Of a stretch of DNA of 64,000 bases, positions 62,299 through 64,000 are shown piece after piece (the first letter of the stretch is position 1; every line of letters starts with the position of its first letter). The stretch is from positions 9,362,001 through 9,426,000 of the forward strand of contig NZ_CP102770.1 of the NCBI RefSeq assembly GCF_038561935.1, in the 5' to 3' direction. The notes beneath the pieces were generated by a model. The model had not been told where the DNA came from. It made no database searches and saw nothing but the letters and a program-made list of their open reading frames with translations. Origin of the DNA: Myxococcus stipitatus (GTDB lineage: Bacteria; Myxococcota; Myxococcia; Myxococcales; Myxococcaceae). The translations under genes and the position numbers were made by a program.

Positions 62299-63225
62299 TC
62301 ACGACATGACCCTCGCCTCGTGCCGGGACACCAGCACGTCGCACGAGGAGCCTGCCAGCACCCGCTCCACCCACGAGTCCTCCACCGTGGAGACCCTCAT
62401 CCCCGGCACCACCACCAGGTCCGAGCCCAGCTCCAGCGCCTGCGCCAGGACATTCTCGCCCGGCTCTCCCTCGCGCAGCCGGGCCTCCACCTCGCGCCCT
62501 GTCTCCCGGTACGGGGCCAGGAACCGGGCGAGCGCCACCCGCGCGGCATCCTCCCGCTCCCGCCTCAGCACCAGGAACGCCTCCGGAGGCGCGCCCCTCG
62601 CCCGCAGGCCGGCCTCCTCCGCGCGCGTGTCCACCACGTGCACCACCTCCACCGGCGTCAGCGGGCACAGCCTCAGCGTCAGCTCCAGCGCCCGGCGGGA
62701 CTCGCGCGAGAAGTCCACCGCCACCAGCGGGTTCGCGTACGTGCGCGCCGGATGAGGCACCACCGCCAGCACCGACGTGTCCAACCTTCGCACCATCCGC
62801 CGCACCCTCGAGCCCTCTCCCAACGCCCGCCGCGAGGACGCGCCGCTCACGCCCCCCAGCACCACCAGCTCCGCGCCCTGCTCTCGCGCCACGTCCTCCA
62901 CCACGTCCACCACCTCGCCCTGGCACAGCGACTCGTGCACCGTCACGTCCGGCCGGTGCCGCAGCCGCCGGCACACCGCGCCCACCGCCCGGCGCAGGCA
63001 CCGCTCCGGCCCCATGACGCCCTTGGGCGAGCCTCCAGGCCCCGCGTGCAGCACGGTGAAGGTCGCCCCCAGCCCCAACGGCAGGCGCAGCGCACGCGCC
63101 AGCGCGAGCTCCGCGCGCAGCGAGAAGTCCGTCGCCACCACCAGGCGCGTGAGCCCTCGGGGACCTCGGAGGTTCCCCGGTGACAACAATGGAATGTCCA
63201 AACGGGTCAGCTCATGCTGCCGCAT
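62299..63225 (-). CDS. Tandem universal stress protein
   Basis: This is a 308-residue protein with two UspA-like domains. The first begins R-L-V-V-A-T-D-F-S and carries V-V-L-G-G-V-S-G; the second begins L-V-A-V-D-F-S-R-E-S and carries L-V-V-V-P-G-M-R. Each domain has a nucleotide-site-like G-x(9)-G-S/T remnant (G-V-S-G-A-S-S-R…V-R-R). GGAGGG lies before the ATG. Such proteins bind ATP or signalling nucleotides and support stress tolerance. It is upstream of the ABC exporter gene with 45 bases between, so they may be one operon. Confidence 0.9.
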   Translation of the reverse strand: MRQHELTRLDIPLLSPGNLRGPRGLTRLVVATDFSLRAELALARALRLPLGLGATFTVLHAGPGGSPKGVMGPERCLRRAVGAVCRRLRHRPDVTVHESLCQGEVVDVVEDVAREQGAELVVLGGVSGASSRRALGEGSRVRRMVRRLDTSVLAVVPHPARTYANPLVAVDFSRESRRALELTLRLCPLTPVEVVHVVDTRAEEAGLRARGAPPEAFLVLRREREDAARVALARFLAPYRETGREVEARLREGEPGENVLAQALELGSDLVVVPGMRVSTVEDSWVERVLAGSSCDVLVSRHEARVMS

Positions 63226-63793
63226 CGCGAGACCCTCCTTTCGCCTGTCCTCACGCCTCGGGCGCCAGCGCCTCGGGGCGATGCCCCGCCCCGCGCTCGC
63301 ACGGGACTTGCCGCCGCCTCGTTCGCGGCGAGCCCCAGGCCCTCACCTCGAAGATTCAGGCCGCCGCGCCGCGATGCCACTGGCGCTCCGGGGACGCCGT
63401 GTGCTCGAGCGGACGAGAGGGCCCTCCTGTCCACACACGCCTGCTTCACCCGACTCAGACTCGAGTGAGGGTGAAGCCAGACACCTCGCGAGGATGGGAT
63501 TCAGACATCACACGAGGGGACGAGGACACGAGCCCCCGCTGTGCGCGAGGTCGAGAGCCTCGTCTCGCGGCCGACGGCCTCCCTGAAAAATCTCCAGGCT
63601 CCGGTCCCCGGCGTCGCGGATGACTCACGCGCCCAGGCTTCCCGACATGGCGATTGGCCTGCTTGGCTCGTCCGAGGAGCAACAGAGCGCCTCCCGCACG
63701 TTGCATGAATCGCGGCCGGCGCTTTGCAGAAGGGAGCCGCGACAGCGCGGTAGGTGGCGGGATGGACGGGCGGCTGAAAAAGGGGGCGGGCCA
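63226..63793. other. Non-coding interval
   Basis: About 570 bases with only Arg/Ala/Pro-rich, family-less frames. The left end should hold the stress-protein promoter. I see no RNA gene or repeat. Confidence 0.45.
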
Positions 63794-63952
63794 ATGCGCG
63801 GGGTCATCACCGGAAGAGAGGTGGTCACCAACCTGGGTCTCATCTATCGAGAGTTCGGCGCGGGGTGTGTCCTGCGCTGCTTGTGGGTGATGCTCAGCGG
63901 GAAGACCACGACGTTCCTCGAGGTGGCATGTCCACCCGAGGTGAAGCGCTAG
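63794..63952 (+). CDS. Small hypothetical protein
   Basis: This is a 52-residue frame starting at ATG 63794 after a G-rich stretch (AGGGGGCGGG). It begins M-R-G-V-I-T-G-R-E-V-V and has a hydrophobic middle with two Cys, then a short basic tail. It is followed 7 bases later by a stem, which supports a real short transcript. No family is recognised. Confidence 0.5.
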   Translation: MRGVITGREVVTNLGLIYREFGAGCVLRCLWVMLSGKTTTFLEVACPPEVKR

Positions 63953-63959
63953 AACGCGA

Positions 63960-63999
63960 GGAACGGCCCCGCGCCGCGAGGCGACGCGTCGGCCGTTCC
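63960..63999. terminator. Terminator-like hairpin at the window's right edge
   Basis: GGAACGGCC and GGCCGTTCC form a perfect 9-bp stem with a 22-base GC-rich loop that itself can pair. It follows the small frame by 7 bases. Whether a T-run follows lies outside the window. Confidence 0.6.
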
Positions 64000-64000
64000 C

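Overview
The window is chromosomal DNA from a high-GC deltaproteobacterium, almost certainly a myxobacterium of the Myxococcus/Corallococcus type. The signs are strong G/C bias at third codon positions, a giant Ser/Thr kinase fused to AAA-ATPase and TPR modules, many secreted lipoproteins, a histone-H1-like Ala/Lys/Pro tail, and an F1-ATPase operon interrupted by unrelated genes. The species cannot be fixed from the sequence alone. I see no rRNA, tRNA, CRISPR array, insertion sequence or prophage.

Left part (1-17.7 kb). A minus-strand signalling cassette (kinase, HEAT-repeat protein, HD-domain protein cut by the window edge) is followed by a DCC/lipase-maturation-factor membrane fusion, a beta-lactamase-fold protein, a lipoprotein joining PI-PLC to C-type-lectin-like modules, a coupled pair (DDAH-like hydrolase plus an unknown protein), a dynamin-like GTPase whose 3' end is antisense to an M23 peptidase, and a TetR regulator with a sterol-desaturase-like hydroxylase.

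Middle-left (17.8-33.7 kb). This holds pgi, two alpha/beta hydrolases, two short-chain dehydrogenases (one behind a promoter framed by two perfect palindromes), a LysR regulator, a WGR-like protein, a beta-propeller cytochrome c, cytochrome bd oxidase (cydAB), a DUF3618/holin-X envelope pair and an ADP-ribosylglycohydrolase.

Middle (34-43.6 kb). A compact nitric-oxide detoxification operon encodes a truncated globin, a ferredoxin-FNR reductase, an NsrR-type sensor and a cysteine-less thioredoxin-fold protein. It lies behind a near-perfect NsrR box; the globin and reductase together resemble a split flavohaemoglobin. Next come a flavin-reductase-like protein diverging from an ArsR-type regulator, and the partial F1 operon atpG-(SPFH lipoprotein)-atpD-(unknown secreted protein)-atpC behind a clear sigma70-like promoter.

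Right part (43.6-64 kb). This accessory region carries an SMI1/KNR4-domain protein with a roughly 300-residue H1-like tail, small secreted cysteine-rich proteins, tandem paralogous membrane proteins, an orphan VgrG island of the type VI secretion system (two VgrGs, one with a C-terminal putative toxin, plus DUF6484, HEAT and candidate immunity genes), a beta-helix lipoprotein, a YopT-like (peptidase family C58) cysteine protease, an ABC exporter and a tandem universal stress protein. The strongest leads for new biology are the YopT-like protease, the VgrG-toxin module, the H1-tailed SMI1 protein and the NsrR-controlled split flavohaemoglobin operon.
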